Origin: Necropsobacter massiliensis
GTDB taxonomy: Bacteria > Pseudomonadota > Gammaproteobacteria > Enterobacterales > Pasteurellaceae
Assembly: GCF_000827595.2 (NCBI RefSeq)
Contig: NZ_LN776188.1
Span: forward strand, 1 to 41,509
Direction: 5' to 3'
DNA length: 41,509 nucleotides
The position numbers were made by a program, and so were the translations under genes. Positions 9,731 to 17,736 of the stretch are shown here, piece by piece. How positions within the stretch are numbered: position 1 is the stretch's first letter; each line of letters begins with the position of its first letter. Below the pieces are notes generated by a model. That model saw only the letters and a list, made by a program, of their open reading frames with translations, was not told the DNA's origin and searched no databases.

Positions 9731-10249
9731 ATGTTTAAGAAATTGTCCATCGTGTTAATGGTTGCCGTGCTTTCTGCATGTTCCGTTTCCTCTTATATTC
9801 CGTTTATGGGTGACAAAAAACCCGTCATCAATTTAGATAAAGATCAAATCGATCAAAAATCCTATGCCACAGCCTATGCCGCCACAGTGGAAACTTACTC
9901 AGGCCGCGTTAATCAGGATTACGACGTCAACTCTTTCGCCAGCGGCGCTAACGATTGGTATCTCGGACGCATTTTAGTGCCGATCGACAAAGTCAAAGCC
10001 AATCTGTACCAGGGCGGGCATGATAGCAATATTTACGCCTATTACAGCGGCGTGGTGTTTGCCTCGGAACTGCAAAACAACTTTAACCGCCTGAGCACCG
10101 ACTGCTGGCGCCACATTGATCAGCCAAGCGCAACGCAAGGGATTTACGACGCCATGCTGGATTTACAACACAATAAAGTGCGGTCGGAAAACGACGAATA
10201 TATCGTGCAAGGCAGCGAACAAATCCTGCGGTTGTGCACCGGCAAATAA
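9731..10249 (+). CDS. Hypothetical lipoprotein
   Basis: I do not recognise this family. The 172 residues begin with a lipoprotein signal whose lipobox LSAC puts the acylated Cys at 17. The +2 residue is Ser, consistent with outer-membrane sorting by Lol. The mature part holds two more cysteines, C125 and C169, which could pair in the periplasm; DsbA is encoded nearby. The rest is Tyr/Asp/Asn-rich with no recognisable enzyme motif. Two TATAAT-like boxes lie upstream near 9685-9702. It stands alone between mobA and the fructose operon, with its own terminator. An uptake core at 10176 lies in the coding sequence. Confidence 0.85.
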   Translation: MFKKLSIVLMVAVLSACSVSSYIPFMGDKKPVINLDKDQIDQKSYATAYAATVETYSGRVNQDYDVNSFASGANDWYLGRILVPIDKVKANLYQGGHDSNIYAYYSGVVFASELQNNFNRLSTDCWRHIDQPSATQGIYDAMLDLQHNKVRSENDEYIVQGSEQILRLCTGK

Positions 10250-10261
10250 TCAGGACATAAA

Positions 10262-10307
10262 AAAGCTGTTGATGTCATGCCTATCATATCAACAGCTTTC
10301 TATTTTT
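10262..10307 (+). terminator. Terminator of the lipoprotein gene
   Basis: A perfect 12-bp stem (10262-10273 with 10288-10299) with a 14-base loop is followed by CTATTTTT, 13 bases after the stop codon. Confidence 0.88.
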
Positions 10308-10315
10308 AATCATAG

Positions 10316-10331
10316 GCTGAAAGGTTTTTGC
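10316..10331 (+). promoter_or_regulatory. Possible Cra/FruR operator upstream of fruB
   Basis: GCTGAAAGGTTTTTGC resembles the E. coli Cra site (GCTGAAACGTTTCA type) in its left half and centre. Its right half is poor. It lies about 65-80 bases before the fruB start. Whether this genome encodes Cra is not visible here, so this is a weak candidate. Confidence 0.25.
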
Positions 10332-10394
10332 TTATAAATTTATTTATCCGCATTTCAGTCAACCTAAAACCATAGACACACATAAGGAGAAGGA

Positions 10395-11912
10395 ATGTTT
10401 AATTTACCCGAAGATAACATTCATTTATCTGCACAGGCAAGCAACAAACAGCAGGCGATTGAACTGGCGGCACAAGCATTAGAACAAGCCGGTTACGTGG
10501 AAAGCGGTTACTTACAAGGCATGCTGGAACGCGAAACGCAAACATCCACTTATCTGGGTAACGGCATCGCCATTCCGCACGGTACAGTAAATACCCGTTC
10601 CATGGTAAAAAATACCGGCGTTCAGGTTTTTCAGTTCCCGCAGGGCATTGAATGGGGCGAAGGCAATACCGCTTACATCGTTATCGGGATTGCCGCCCGT
10701 TCCGACGAACATTTAGCGCTGCTGCGTCAGTTAACTCACGTATTAGGCGACGAAGACACCGCGGCAAAACTCGCTACCTTGCAGGATGTCGGTCAATTCC
10801 GCGCCATTCTGACCGGCGAACAGGCATTCGGCGTCCAGCCGGACGATCTTAGTCTGAATGTAGAAACACAAAGTCTGCTCACCCTTGTGGCAATCAACGC
10901 CGGCAAACTGCAAGCACAAAGTGCGGTAAATAATCACTTCGTTTCCGAAGTGATCGGCACTCCCGCCTTGCCGTTAGGTAACGGCTTATGGCTAAGCGAT
11001 GCGGTAGCCGGCAATGAAAAAAACGCACTGGCATTCAGCCGTCCGAACACATCGTTTGACAACAACGGCAAACCCGTACGAGGCGTTTTAACCGTTGCCG
11101 CCCTAAATGATCAGATTAACCCGACGTTGTTGCGCTTATTAGACGCACAAGTGCAGCAAGCATTGTTAACCGGCAGTGTCGAACAAATTGTCGCGGCGTT
11201 AAACGGTACGTCGCAACCGGCAACAAACGTCACGCCAGAAACCACCGCAACAGCGCCGGCCGGCACAGTCACCGGAACATTCACCATTCGCAACGAACAC
11301 GGTTTACATGCTCGTCCGGCGGCAGTACTGGTCAATGAAGTCAAAAAATTCAATGCTAAAATCACCGTTGAAAATCTCAGCCGCCAAACTGCTGCGGTGA
11401 GCGCCAAAAGTCTGATGAAAATCGTCGCGTTAGGCGTCACGCAAGGTCATCGCCTGCGCTTTGTGGCGGAAGGCGAAGACGCCCTACTGGCGGTTGAAGC
11501 GATCGGCAAAGTGATTGCAGACGGGTTGGGCGAAGCAGTCTCGGCCGTGCCGCCGCAGCAGGCAGATACGATTGAGACGGCACAGCAGCCGATTCAAACC
11601 GCCGCTGCTGTAGAACAGGCGGAAGATGTGCCGTCAGATAGCGTAGAAGGCGTGTTCGTGATTAACAATGAACACGGTCTACATGCGCGCCCCGCTGCTA
11701 TGCTGGTGAATGAGGTGAAAAAATATAATGCTTCCGTAGCGGTGCAGAATTTGGATCGCGAAGGTCCGCTAGTCAGCGCCAAAAGCTTGATGAAAATCGT
11801 CGCACTCGGCGTGGTGAAAGGACATCGACTGCGTTTTGTTGCAAGCGGTGAAGAGGCGCAAAAAGCCATCGACGGTATCGGTGCGGCAATTAATGCCGGC
11901 TTAGGCGAATAA
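10395..11912 (+). CDS. fruB: Fructose PTS multiphosphoryl transfer protein, IIA-M-HPr-HPr
   Basis: Relays phosphate from enzyme I to the fructose permease FruA. Domain order in 505 residues: EIIA-Fru at about 1-143 with the phosphorylated His62 (IAIPHGT), a linker/M region at about 150-280, then two HPr domains. HPr-1 has active His305 and HPr-2 has His430, both in an EHGLHARPAA context and both followed by the SAKSLMKIVALG helix. They are separated by an Ala/Gln/Glu-rich linker. E. coli FruB (376 residues) has one HPr; the extra domain explains the length. From memory H. influenzae FruB is also about 500 residues, so this may be a family trait. AAGGAG-type ribosome-binding site. First gene of fruBKA. 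Confidence 0.95.
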   Translation: MFNLPEDNIHLSAQASNKQQAIELAAQALEQAGYVESGYLQGMLERETQTSTYLGNGIAIPHGTVNTRSMVKNTGVQVFQFPQGIEWGEGNTAYIVIGIAARSDEHLALLRQLTHVLGDEDTAAKLATLQDVGQFRAILTGEQAFGVQPDDLSLNVETQSLLTLVAINAGKLQAQSAVNNHFVSEVIGTPALPLGNGLWLSDAVAGNEKNALAFSRPNTSFDNNGKPVRGVLTVAALNDQINPTLLRLLDAQVQQALLTGSVEQIVAALNGTSQPATNVTPETTATAPAGTVTGTFTIRNEHGLHARPAAVLVNEVKKFNAKITVENLSRQTAAVSAKSLMKIVALGVTQGHRLRFVAEGEDALLAVEAIGKVIADGLGEAVSAVPPQQADTIETAQQPIQTAAAVEQAEDVPSDSVEGVFVINNEHGLHARPAAMLVNEVKKYNASVAVQNLDREGPLVSAKSLMKIVALGVVKGHRLRFVASGEEAQKAIDGIGAAINAGLGE

Positions 11913-11922
11913 GGAGCAGGCT

Positions 11923-12864
11923 ATGGCAACAGTTGCAACAATTACGTTAAATACCGCTTATGACTTGGTCGGTCGCCTTAAACGTATTGAACGCGGCGAA
12001 GTCAACAGCGTAGAAACGCTCGGCTTGTTCCCGGCGGGCAAAGGCATTAATGTGGCAAAAGTTCTGAAAGATTTAGGGCTGGACGTTGCGGTCGGCGGTT
12101 TTCTGGGGCAAGACAATCAGGGAGATTTTGAAGCCATGTTCAGCCGCCTCGGGCTGGAAGATAAATTCCACCGCGTTGCTGGCAAAACCCGGATTAATGT
12201 CAAAATTACCGAAACCGAAGCCGATGTAACAGATTTGAATTTTTCCGGTTATCAAATCGACGCGGCAGATTGGCAGGCGTTCGTACGGGATTCACTGAGC
12301 TATTGCCGAAATTACGACATTATTGCGGTATGTGGCAGTCTACCCCATGGTGTTTCGCCGCAACAGTTCGCCGACTGGTTACAGCAACTGCATGACGCCG
12401 GCGTAAAAGTGGTGCTGGACAGCAGTAATCAAGCACTCACCGCCGGTTTGCAGGCTAATCCTTGGCTGGTTAAACCGAATCATCGCGAATTGGAGGCTTG
12501 GATCGGACATTCGCTGCCGACCCTTGCGGATATTATCGCGGCAGCCAAGAAACTGAAAGCGCAAGGCATCGCTAATGTGATTATTTCCATGGGGGCGGAA
12601 GGTTCTTTATGGTTAAGCGACAAGGCTATCATTCAAGCCCGCCCACCGAAATGTAAAAATGTTGTCAGCACCGTGGGGGCTGGCGATTCTATGGTTGCCG
12701 GTCTAATCTACGGGTTCAGTAAGCAACTTGCGCCGCAGGAAACGCTCGCCTTTGCCAGTGCGGTGTCCGCGTTCGCGGTGTCGCAAAGTAATGTCGGAGT
12801 CAGCGATCCGGCATTATTAACGCCAATTTTAAACGACGTACAGATCAAATTAATCGAAGGGTAA
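11923..12864 (+). CDS. fruK: 1-phosphofructokinase
   Basis: Phosphorylates fructose 1-phosphate, the product of FruA import, to fructose 1,6-bisphosphate with ATP. The 313 residues belong to the PfkB (ribokinase-like) family. The N-terminal NTAYDLVGRL and the glycine-rich GLFPAGKGINVAKVL block bind the sugar phosphate. The C-terminal signature STVGAGDSMVAG holds the catalytic base Asp255. The gene starts 10 bases after fruB, with AAGGAG between them, and ends 6 bases before fruA. Confidence 0.96.
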   Translation: MATVATITLNTAYDLVGRLKRIERGEVNSVETLGLFPAGKGINVAKVLKDLGLDVAVGGFLGQDNQGDFEAMFSRLGLEDKFHRVAGKTRINVKITETEADVTDLNFSGYQIDAADWQAFVRDSLSYCRNYDIIAVCGSLPHGVSPQQFADWLQQLHDAGVKVVLDSSNQALTAGLQANPWLVKPNHRELEAWIGHSLPTLADIIAAAKKLKAQGIANVIISMGAEGSLWLSDKAIIQARPPKCKNVVSTVGAGDSMVAGLIYGFSKQLAPQETLAFASAVSAFAVSQSNVGVSDPALLTPILNDVQIKLIEG

Positions 12865-12870
12865 ATTTCA

Positions 12871-14556
12871 ATGAACATTTTTCTTACCAACGCAGCCAAT
12901 ATCGGTAATGCAAAAGCATTTTTACTCCGACAAACCGTCGCCACCGCGGCACAACAGCAGGGTCATCAGATTGTTGAAGATGCTGCGCAGGCGGAGTTAG
13001 CTATCAGTTTCGGCGGTATGGCGAATAACCCGCAATTAGCGGGCAAAAAGGTCTTTGTCGCCGATCCGCAGCAGGCTTTCAGTGCGCCGGAAGCGTGCGT
13101 GCGCCAGGCATTGACTGAAGCCGTAGATTATACTGCGCCAAGCGCCGAAAGTGCGGTCAATTCCGGCGCAGCTTCCGCTAGCGGAGTGAAAAACATCGTG
13201 GCGGTCACTGCCTGCCCGACCGGCGTAGCGCATACGTTTATGTCGGCAGAGGCGATTGAAACTTACGCCAAAGCACAGGGCTGGAATATCAAAGTGGAAA
13301 CCCGCGGTCAGGTGGGTGTCGGTAATCCGGTTTCGGCGCAAGAAATCGCCGCGGCGGATCTGGTCTTTGTCGCCGCCGATATTGATGTGGACTTAAGTAA
13401 ATTCAGCGGTAAACCGATGTATCGTACCTCAACCGGTCTGGCATTGAAAAAAACTGCACAGGAATTCGCAAAAGCCTTTAGCGAAGCACAAATCTACAAC
13501 GGCGCCGCGCAATCAGCGGTGAAGAGCGAAAGTGAAAACAGCACGCAAGAGAAAAAAGGACTTTACCGTCACTTAATGACCGGCGTTTCTCACATGTTGC
13601 CGTTAGTTGTGGCGGGCGGTTTACTGATCGCCATTTCCTTTATGTTCGGGATTGAAGCCTTTAAAGATCCGAATATTGCCGGCGGTTTACCGACTGCGTT
13701 AATGGAGATCGGCGGCGGTGCGGCATTCCACCTGATGATCGCGGTATTCGCCGGTTACGTGGCGTTTTCAATCGCGGATCGTCCGGGGCTGGCGGTCGGT
13801 CTTATCGGCGGTATGCTTGCTACTACGGCGGGTGCAGGGATTTTGGGCGGAATTATCGCCGGTTTTCTGGCGGGCTATGTGGTGAAATTACTAAACGACA
13901 GCATTCACCTGTCGCCGAGTCTCAGCTCACTCAAACCGATTTTAATCCTGCCGTTGCTGGGTTCCGCCATTGTCGGGCTGGCCATGGTATATATTATCAA
14001 CCCGCCGGTGAAAGCCTTGATGGACGCGCTGGTGAACTGGCTCAACACTATGGGACAGGTTAATGCGGTGTCACTGGGTGTCATCCTCGGTGCAATGATG
14101 TGTGTGGACATGGGCGGTCCGGTCAATAAAGCGGCCTACACGTTCGGTACCGGCTTAATCGCCTCCGGCGTTTATACTCCGATGGCGGCGGTGATGGCAG
14201 CCGGTATGGTACCGCCAATCGGCATGACCATCGCAACGCTGCTGGCGCGCCGTAAATTTACCGTTAACCAGCGTGACGCCGGCAAAGCCTCTTTTGTTTT
14301 AGGGTTATGCTTTATCTCTGAGGGCGCATTGCCGTTTGTGGCGGCGGATCCTATCCGCGTGATCGTATCGAGCATTATCGGCGGCGCAACTGCCGGCGCG
14401 ATTTCATTAGGCTTGGGCATTACGTTACAGGCGCCGCACGGCGGGTTATTCGTGATTCCGTTCGTTTCGCAGCCGTTAATGTATCTGGCAGCGATTGCAA
14501 TCGGCGCAGTGGTAACCGGTGTAATTTATTCAATCATCAAACCGAAAATCGCCTAA
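12871..14556 (+). CDS. fruA: Fructose PTS permease EIIB'BC
   Basis: Inner-membrane transporter that imports fructose and phosphorylates it to fructose 1-phosphate. The 561 residues contain a degenerate IIB' domain (about 1-100), a linker, and the true IIB domain with phosphorylated Cys115 in TACPTGVAHTFMSAEA. A multi-span IIC domain follows from about residue 230, with motifs GGGAAFHLM and MGGPVNKAAYTF. Length and order match E. coli FruA (563). An uptake core at 13149 lies in the linker and is read as ESAVN. It ends the operon, with a terminator just downstream. Confidence 0.96.
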   Translation: MNIFLTNAANIGNAKAFLLRQTVATAAQQQGHQIVEDAAQAELAISFGGMANNPQLAGKKVFVADPQQAFSAPEACVRQALTEAVDYTAPSAESAVNSGAASASGVKNIVAVTACPTGVAHTFMSAEAIETYAKAQGWNIKVETRGQVGVGNPVSAQEIAAADLVFVAADIDVDLSKFSGKPMYRTSTGLALKKTAQEFAKAFSEAQIYNGAAQSAVKSESENSTQEKKGLYRHLMTGVSHMLPLVVAGGLLIAISFMFGIEAFKDPNIAGGLPTALMEIGGGAAFHLMIAVFAGYVAFSIADRPGLAVGLIGGMLATTAGAGILGGIIAGFLAGYVVKLLNDSIHLSPSLSSLKPILILPLLGSAIVGLAMVYIINPPVKALMDALVNWLNTMGQVNAVSLGVILGAMMCVDMGGPVNKAAYTFGTGLIASGVYTPMAAVMAAGMVPPIGMTIATLLARRKFTVNQRDAGKASFVLGLCFISEGALPFVAADPIRVIVSSIIGGATAGAISLGLGITLQAPHGGLFVIPFVSQPLMYLAAIAIGAVVTGVIYSIIKPKIA

Positions 14557-14576
14557 AAAACCACCGCACTTTTCTG

Positions 14577-14610
14577 AATAAACCCGGCTTATCGTCGGGT
14601 TTATTTTTCC
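14577..14610 (+). terminator. Terminator of the fruBKA operon
   Basis: A perfect 10-bp stem (AATAAACCCG 14577-14586 with its complement 14596-14605) has a 9-base loop, followed by TTTCC. An uptake core in minus orientation lies just before it (14563-14571). Confidence 0.88.
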
Positions 14611-14674
14611 TGAATATTTACAGGTTACGCCGTCGTTGTTACTATTAGCGCGTTTGCCTCACAAAGGAAAAAGA

Positions 14675-14929
14675 ATGGATAAATATAATAAATTTCGGAT
14701 TGAATGGGATTGTCGGCGCGGGATGCTGGAGCTGGATAAAGTGATTATGCCGTTCTTCCAACACCATTTCGACGATTTAGCGGATGAAAAAAAAGACGTT
14801 TTCCTGCGCCTGTTAACCGCCACCGACTTACAGCTGTTCTCATGGTTTTTCAATCGGGTGCCGGCGCCTGACCTTGAATTACGGCAAATGGTGACCTATA
14901 TACAGGAAAAATTAAATTTAACGCATTAG
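14675..14929 (+). CDS. sdhE: FAD assembly factor SdhE
   Basis: This 84-residue chaperone promotes covalent FAD attachment to flavoprotein subunits of succinate dehydrogenase and fumarate reductase. The family motif RRGMLELD sits near the N-terminus, before an all-helical body. I chose the ATG at 14675 because it follows an AGGAA ribosome-binding site at about 6 bases and gives the usual length. A longer in-frame start at 14636 would add 13 residues unlike the family. It lies just upstream of the rpoE promoter, in the same direction. No sdh or frd genes are in the window. Confidence 0.92.
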   Translation: MDKYNKFRIEWDCRRGMLELDKVIMPFFQHHFDDLADEKKDVFLRLLTATDLQLFSWFFNRVPAPDLELRQMVTYIQEKLNLTH

Positions 14930-14950
14930 TCGATCTTTACAAAAAAGATT

Positions 14951-14977
14951 GAACTTTTTACAGTTTACATTCTCTAA
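14951..14977 (+). promoter_or_regulatory. Sigma-E promoter of rpoE
   Basis: The -35 element GAACTT (14951-14956) and the -10 element TCTAA (14973-14977) are separated by exactly 16 bases. This is the sigma-E consensus arrangement, very like the autoregulated rpoE promoter of E. coli. It lies about 60 bases before the rpoE start. Confidence 0.85.
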
Positions 14978-15038
14978 CTAACTGCAAGAGCTTGCTGTCT
15001 TTATATTAAGGCTTGTTAGAGGTGATATAAGAGGTTAT

Positions 15039-15614
15039 ATGGCTGAACAGCTAACGGATCAGGCTTTGGTAGAAAGGGTGCAGCAGGGAGATAAGAAAGC
15101 GTTCAATTTGTTGGTATCGCGTTATCAGAATAAAGTTGCCGGGTTACTGACCCGATATGTTTCACAAAATGATATTCCCGATGTTGTGCAAGAATCGTTT
15201 ATTAAGGCATATCGCTCAATAGATTCTTTCCGCGGCGACAGCGCTTTCTACACTTGGCTATATCGAATCGCAGTCAATACTGCAAAGAATTATTTAACCG
15301 CGCAAGGGCGTCGACCGCCGAATGAAGATATTCTGGCAGAAGAGGCGGAAACCTATGATGTGGGTACGAACTTAAGGGATGTGGATACGCCCGAAAATGA
15401 AATGCTATCCGGCGAACTGAAAAAAATTGTATTCGATACCATTCACGGATTGCAGGAAGATTTAAGAACCGCCATTACCCTGCGGGAAATTGAAGGGTTA
15501 AGTTATGAAGAGATTGCAGGTATTATGGATTGCCCGGTGGGCACGGTGCGTTCCCGTATCTTTAGAGCTCGGGAAATTATCGAAAGCAAAATCCGCCCGT
15601 TTCTTCAGCGTTAA
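15039..15614 (+). CDS. rpoE: RNA polymerase sigma-E factor
   Basis: Extracytoplasmic-function sigma factor for envelope stress caused by misfolded outer-membrane proteins. The 191 residues equal E. coli RpoE in length. Region 2 (about 10-90) holds LLVSRYQNKVAGL and the core-binding segment DVVQESFIKAYR. Region 4 (about 130-185) holds the helix-turn-helix YEEIAGIMDCPVGTVRSRIFRARE. First gene of the rpoE-rseA-rseB-rseC cluster, behind its own consensus-type promoter, so positive autoregulation is likely. Confidence 0.98.
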   Translation: MAEQLTDQALVERVQQGDKKAFNLLVSRYQNKVAGLLTRYVSQNDIPDVVQESFIKAYRSIDSFRGDSAFYTWLYRIAVNTAKNYLTAQGRRPPNEDILAEEAETYDVGTNLRDVDTPENEMLSGELKKIVFDTIHGLQEDLRTAITLREIEGLSYEEIAGIMDCPVGTVRSRIFRAREIIESKIRPFLQR

Positions 15615-15658
15615 AACGAAAACAGCGTAACAGACAAAACCAGACTTTGGAGTTTAAT

Positions 15659-16243
15659 ATGCAAAAAGAGTTACTTTCAGCATACATTGACGGTGAACAG
15701 GTAAGTAACGAATTGACCGACGAACTTTGCCGCGATGCGGATTTACAAAAATCTTGGGCGGCATATCACACCATTCGTTCGGTCATGCGTCAGGAAACCG
15801 AAGTGCTGTTGGGCGCAGACTTCACCGCCAAAATGGAAGCGCTGATTGAGCAGGAAGAGCGACAGGCTACCGAACCGCTGGTTGCCCAACCAACAGTCGA
15901 AGAGGTCGAAAAATCACCGTTCGCACAAAAACTGAGAGCATGGTTCGCACCGATGGTACAGGTTGCGGTCGCCGCCGGAGTTTGTCTGGTGGCGGTTATC
16001 GGCGTACAGAGTTTTAACAACGCCAGTGGCACAAAAGACGCACCGGATACACCGGTGTTGCAAACTTTGCCGTTTAACGATTCGGTGCAGGAGGTCAGCT
16101 ATAATGCGCCAAGCAAGGATGTGGTCACCTCTGATCAACTGGAGCAGAAAAACAAACGTATCGGCGCCATGTTACAGAATTATGAATTACAACGCCGTGT
16201 TTATGCCGATGATTTGAGTCTGCGCAACGATAACAGCAAATAA
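15659..16243 (+). CDS. rseA: Anti-sigma-E factor RseA
   Basis: Inner-membrane protein that holds sigma-E inactive until DegS and RseP cleave it. The ATG at 15659 gives 194 residues and follows a GGAG ribosome-binding site. An upstream TTG (15647) overlaps that site and is discounted. The N-terminal cytosolic domain starts MQKELLSAYIDGE and a single membrane span lies at about 99-117. The periplasmic tail holds a V146-S147 pair in a context like the DegS cut site of E. coli RseA (V148-S149). That assignment is inference. It starts 44 bases after rpoE. Confidence 0.94.
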   Translation: MQKELLSAYIDGEQVSNELTDELCRDADLQKSWAAYHTIRSVMRQETEVLLGADFTAKMEALIEQEERQATEPLVAQPTVEEVEKSPFAQKLRAWFAPMVQVAVAAGVCLVAVIGVQSFNNASGTKDAPDTPVLQTLPFNDSVQEVSYNAPSKDVVTSDQLEQKNKRIGAMLQNYELQRRVYADDLSLRNDNSK

Positions 16244-16263
16244 TTTGTTTCAGCTGTCGGAAT

Positions 16264-16297
16264 ATTCACCACCATTTTTGGTGGTGAATTTATTTTA
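16264..16297 (+). terminator. Terminator or attenuator between rseA and rseB
   Basis: A perfect 10-bp stem (ATTCACCACC 16264-16273 with 16280-16289) has a 6-base T-rich loop, followed by TTATTTT. It sits inside an otherwise colinear rse cluster. Confidence 0.8.
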
Positions 16298-16322
16298 ACT
16301 ATAACGGTTATATTGATATACG

Positions 16323-17279
16323 ATGTTAAAAATATCTCCCAAAATCACCGCACTTTTCTTTACCTTGATGTTTTCAGTTACCCTGTCTGCGCAAGAAGCC
16401 CTTGAGCCGAAACAGCTGCTGGAGAAAATGCACGCCGCCAAAGAGCAGCTGAATTATGAAATTGCCTTTGTGCAGACCACACCGATTAATATGGAATCTC
16501 TACGTTACCGTCATCTCAATGCCGACGGCAAAACCTATGCCCAGCTCATCACACTGGACGGCGTGCCGCAGGAAATTATTCAGCGAGATAGTCTAATCAG
16601 TTATTTTCAGCCCAATTATCAGGCATTTTCCATTACCGGCAGCAATATCATCGACAGCTTGCCGTCAATTCTGTACAGCAACCTGGATAATCTAACCAAA
16701 TACTACGATTTCATCAATATCGGGCGCAACCGCGTGGCGGATCATGTGGTGCAAACCCTGCGCATTCTGCCGAAAGACGACTTCCGTTATCAATATTTGG
16801 TTTTTATCGACGAACAGAATCACCTGCTATTGCGCAGCGATATGTTGGACAGAGAAGGCAACCTGCTGGAACAGTTTCGAGTGGTCAATCTGTATGTGGG
16901 CGATGGTTTGAACGAACTGTCAAATTATCTCAACAATATCGTGTTTCCACCGTTACTGAACGAACAGATCAGTAAAAAATCCGCTGAGGTAAAATTAAGT
17001 TGGCGCCCAAGCTGGGTGCCGAATGGCTTTAAACTGATTACCAGCGGACAACAAAAAGACGGCGATGTCACCATAGAAACCCAGTTATACAGCGACGGGC
17101 TATTTTCGTTCACTTTGTACAGCGCCAACACGATTATCCCGAATGAGGCGGAAAATGCCTGGAAACAAGGACCGCTGACTTTTTACAGTGAAACTCGAGA
17201 AGGTAAAGAACTGACATTTATCGGTCAATTGCCGATCTCCACCGCTAAACGAATCGTGCAGGACATTCAATTAAAATAA
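16323..17279 (+). CDS. rseB: Sigma-E regulatory protein RseB
   Basis: Periplasmic protein that binds the RseA tail, shields it from proteolysis, and releases it on sensing mislocalised lipids or LPS. The 318 residues start with a signal peptide (about 1-23, LSA/Q). A large LolA-like N-terminal domain (about 30-210) and a smaller C-terminal domain beginning near KLSWRPSWVPNGF follow, as in the MucB/RseB family. An uptake core at 16347, in reverse orientation, is read within the signal peptide. A hairpin upstream of the gene may uncouple its expression from rseA. Confidence 0.95.
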   Translation: MLKISPKITALFFTLMFSVTLSAQEALEPKQLLEKMHAAKEQLNYEIAFVQTTPINMESLRYRHLNADGKTYAQLITLDGVPQEIIQRDSLISYFQPNYQAFSITGSNIIDSLPSILYSNLDNLTKYYDFINIGRNRVADHVVQTLRILPKDDFRYQYLVFIDEQNHLLLRSDMLDREGNLLEQFRVVNLYVGDGLNELSNYLNNIVFPPLLNEQISKKSAEVKLSWRPSWVPNGFKLITSGQQKDGDVTIETQLYSDGLFSFTLYSANTIIPNEAENAWKQGPLTFYSETREGKELTFIGQLPISTAKRIVQDIQLK

Positions 17280-17283
17280 GCCT

Positions 17284-17715
17284 ATGTTAACAGAAAATGC
17301 AGTCGTGATAGATTACCATGCCGGCATCGCTACGGTAAAATGCCTTTCTCACAGCGCCTGCGGACAATGCGCGGCAAAAAGTGCCTGCGGTTCCGCCGCG
17401 CTGTCCGAACTCACCGGCAGCGCGGTGGAACACATTTTCAGCATTGAAACCATCACGCCGCTCAAGCCCGGTCAAACAGTGGAAATCGGGTTGTCAGAAC
17501 GTTCCTTACTGTTATCCACGCTGCTGATGTACTTGCTGCCGTTACTCAGCCTTGTACTCAGCACACTGTGTGCCGAATCACTGTTCACACATGAATTATA
17601 TGGCGCGGTTTTTATCTTTTTTTGCACCGCACTTGCCTTTATTGCCGTTCGTCTTTATGCTAAAAAGCTACAATCAAAATCCAGTTACCGACCGGTTCTG
17701 CTCCGCGTTCTGTAA
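17284..17715 (+). CDS. rseC: RseC/MucC family membrane protein
   Basis: This 143-residue inner-membrane protein has a cytosolic N-terminus carrying four cysteines (C20, C26, C29, C35, pattern C-x5-C-x2-C-x5-C). Two membrane spans follow at about 79-97 and 105-122. The family includes RseC, associated with the sigma-E operon and with SoxR reduction through the Rsx complex. The cysteine cluster suggests a metal or Fe-S centre, which is inference. It starts 4 bases after the rseB stop, with no Shine-Dalgarno of its own outside rseB. Confidence 0.92.
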   Translation: MLTENAVVIDYHAGIATVKCLSHSACGQCAAKSACGSAALSELTGSAVEHIFSIETITPLKPGQTVEIGLSERSLLLSTLLMYLLPLLSLVLSTLCAESLFTHELYGAVFIFFCTALAFIAVRLYAKKLQSKSSYRPVLLRVL

Positions 17716-17736
17716 CAGCAAACACAAGGACAAAAT

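Noticed and set aside
14636-14674. Longer N-terminus for SdhE
   Set aside because: The added 13 residues do not resemble the family, and the AGGAA ribosome-binding site serves the ATG at 14675.
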